NCBI GenBank assembly: GCA_025963635.1
Contig: JAOQAK010000071.1
Location: 1-64,000, forward strand
DNA length: 64,000 nucleotides
Source: Ferruginibacter sp.
GTDB lineage: Bacteria; Bacteroidota; Bacteroidia; Chitinophagales; Chitinophagaceae
Direction: 5' to 3'
Under the pieces are notes generated by a model, which saw only the letters and a list, made by a program, of their open reading frames with translations, was not told where the DNA came from and did not search any database. A program made the translations under genes and the position numbers. This document shows, in pieces, positions 63,482 to 64,000 of the stretch; the stretch's first letter is position 1, and the number at the start of each line of letters is the position of its first letter.

Positions 63482-64000
63482 ATGGCAGAAGTGATTCGCA
63501 TGCCCCGTATGAGTGATACCATGACAGAAGGTGTGATAGTAGAATGGCATAAAAAAGTGGGTGACCAGGTAAAATCAGGCGATTTATTAGCCGAAGTGGA
63601 AACTGACAAAGCTACCATGGAACTGGAGAGTTATAATGATGGAACATTATTATATATCGGCGTGGAGAAAGGAAAACCGGCACAGGTAGATGGTGTTTTA
63701 GCGGTGATTGGCAAGGCTGGCGAAGATTATAAACCTGCATTGGATGCAGCTGTTGGTGGAGCGGCGCAACCTGCAGTCCCTGCAAGCCCCGCCTCCCAGG
63801 AAACGGCCCCTGCTAAACAAGCTGAACCGGCAAAGGCAAGTGCGCCAGCCGGCAAGGTAGCCTTACCGGCTGGCGCCAAAGAAATAAGGATGCCATTACT
63901 AAGTGATACCATGACTGAGGGTAAAATAGTCGCCTGGAATAAGAAAGTGGGCGACCAGGTAAAAGCGGATGATGTGCTTGCAGATGTTGAAACCGATAAA
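63482..64000 (+). CDS. dihydrolipoamide acyltransferase (E2), N-terminal part (runs off window)
   Basis: The first 173 residues of a 2-oxoacid dehydrogenase E2 component, probably the pyruvate dehydrogenase acetyltransferase. Two lipoyl domains are present: residues 1-80 with lipoyl-Lys43 (ETDKATME), and 136 onward, ending at its own ETDK lysine, which is the last codon of the window. An Ala/Pro-rich flexible linker (about 85-132) joins them. The catalytic domain is outside the window, so pyruvate specificity is inferred from the double lipoyl domain and family likeness. Confidence 0.93.
   Translation, partial: MAEVIRMPRMSDTMTEGVIVEWHKKVGDQVKSGDLLAEVETDKATMELESYNDGTLLYIGVEKGKPAQVDGVLAVIGKAGEDYKPALDAAVGGAAQPAVPASPASQETAPAKQAEPAKASAPAGKVALPAGAKEIRMPLLSDTMTEGKIVAWNKKVGDQVKADDVLADVETDK

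Noticed and set aside
1..64000. tRNA or rRNA genes
   Set aside because: None was recognised by eye in the intergenic regions; a tRNA scan would be needed to exclude a missed one.

Overview
The window reads as a chromosomal segment of a Bacteroidota bacterium, most likely family Chitinophagaceae. The grounds are the protein families (DUF3857 protein, two-component propeller kinase, head-GIN protein, AraC/TonB iron locus, single-chain glycyl-tRNA synthetase) and the Bacteroidota-type -7 promoter box (TAnnTTTG) found a few bases before many start codons. Base composition and coding style look uniform. There is no prophage, no CRISPR array, no rRNA and no tRNA that I could recognise. Genus assignment is inference.

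Layout. 1-5.1 kb: start of fabF, acpP, a GNAT protein, a YcxB-like protein, then a lipid block (LpxL-like acyltransferase, fatty acid desaturase, lpxD). 5.1-8.5 kb: class II (B12-dependent) ribonucleotide reductase. 9-12.9 kb: dtd and a MazG-like gene separated by a frameshifted GxxExxY nuclease remnant, then a REP-associated tyrosine transposase (RAYT) with five REP hairpins, then glycyl-tRNA synthetase. 12.9-15.7 kb: DUF3857 protein and a polyproline protein. 15.9-27.7 kb: one reverse-strand respiratory block, ferredoxin-NADP-reductase-like gene then nuoABCDHIJKLMN. nuoE, nuoF and nuoG are absent, and the locus is peppered with GC-rich hairpin repeats, one of which is translated inside nuoI. 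27.8-33 kb: a 1735-residue secreted subtilase. 33.2-40.3 kb: mfd, a sphingomyelin-synthase-like PAP2 protein, a secreted protein, a sigma factor with an anti-sigma-like TPR partner, and a small protein. 40.9-46 kb: response regulator, acyltransferase-3 and propeller histidine kinase. 46.6-49.8 kb: head-GIN protein and gyrB. 50.1-54 kb: AraC regulator with a cysteine cluster, TonB-dependent siderophore receptor and a decayed PepSY membrane gene. 54.5-64 kb: ileS coupled to a DksA-type protein with a histone-like tail, a VOC protein, a GNAT-like protein, dnaX, a small protein, and the start of a dihydrolipoamide acyltransferase.

Most genes are housekeeping. The unusual content is (a) an 11-subunit complex I without the NADH-input module, lying next to an FNR-type flavoprotein; (b) the RAYT/REP cluster, whose hairpins keep one loop while their stems change on both arms together; (c) a dispersed palindromic repeat that has become coding sequence in nuoI; and (d) three visibly decaying or remodelled loci (GxxExxY, PepSY, RAYT 3' end). 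No clearly new defence or biosynthetic system was found.
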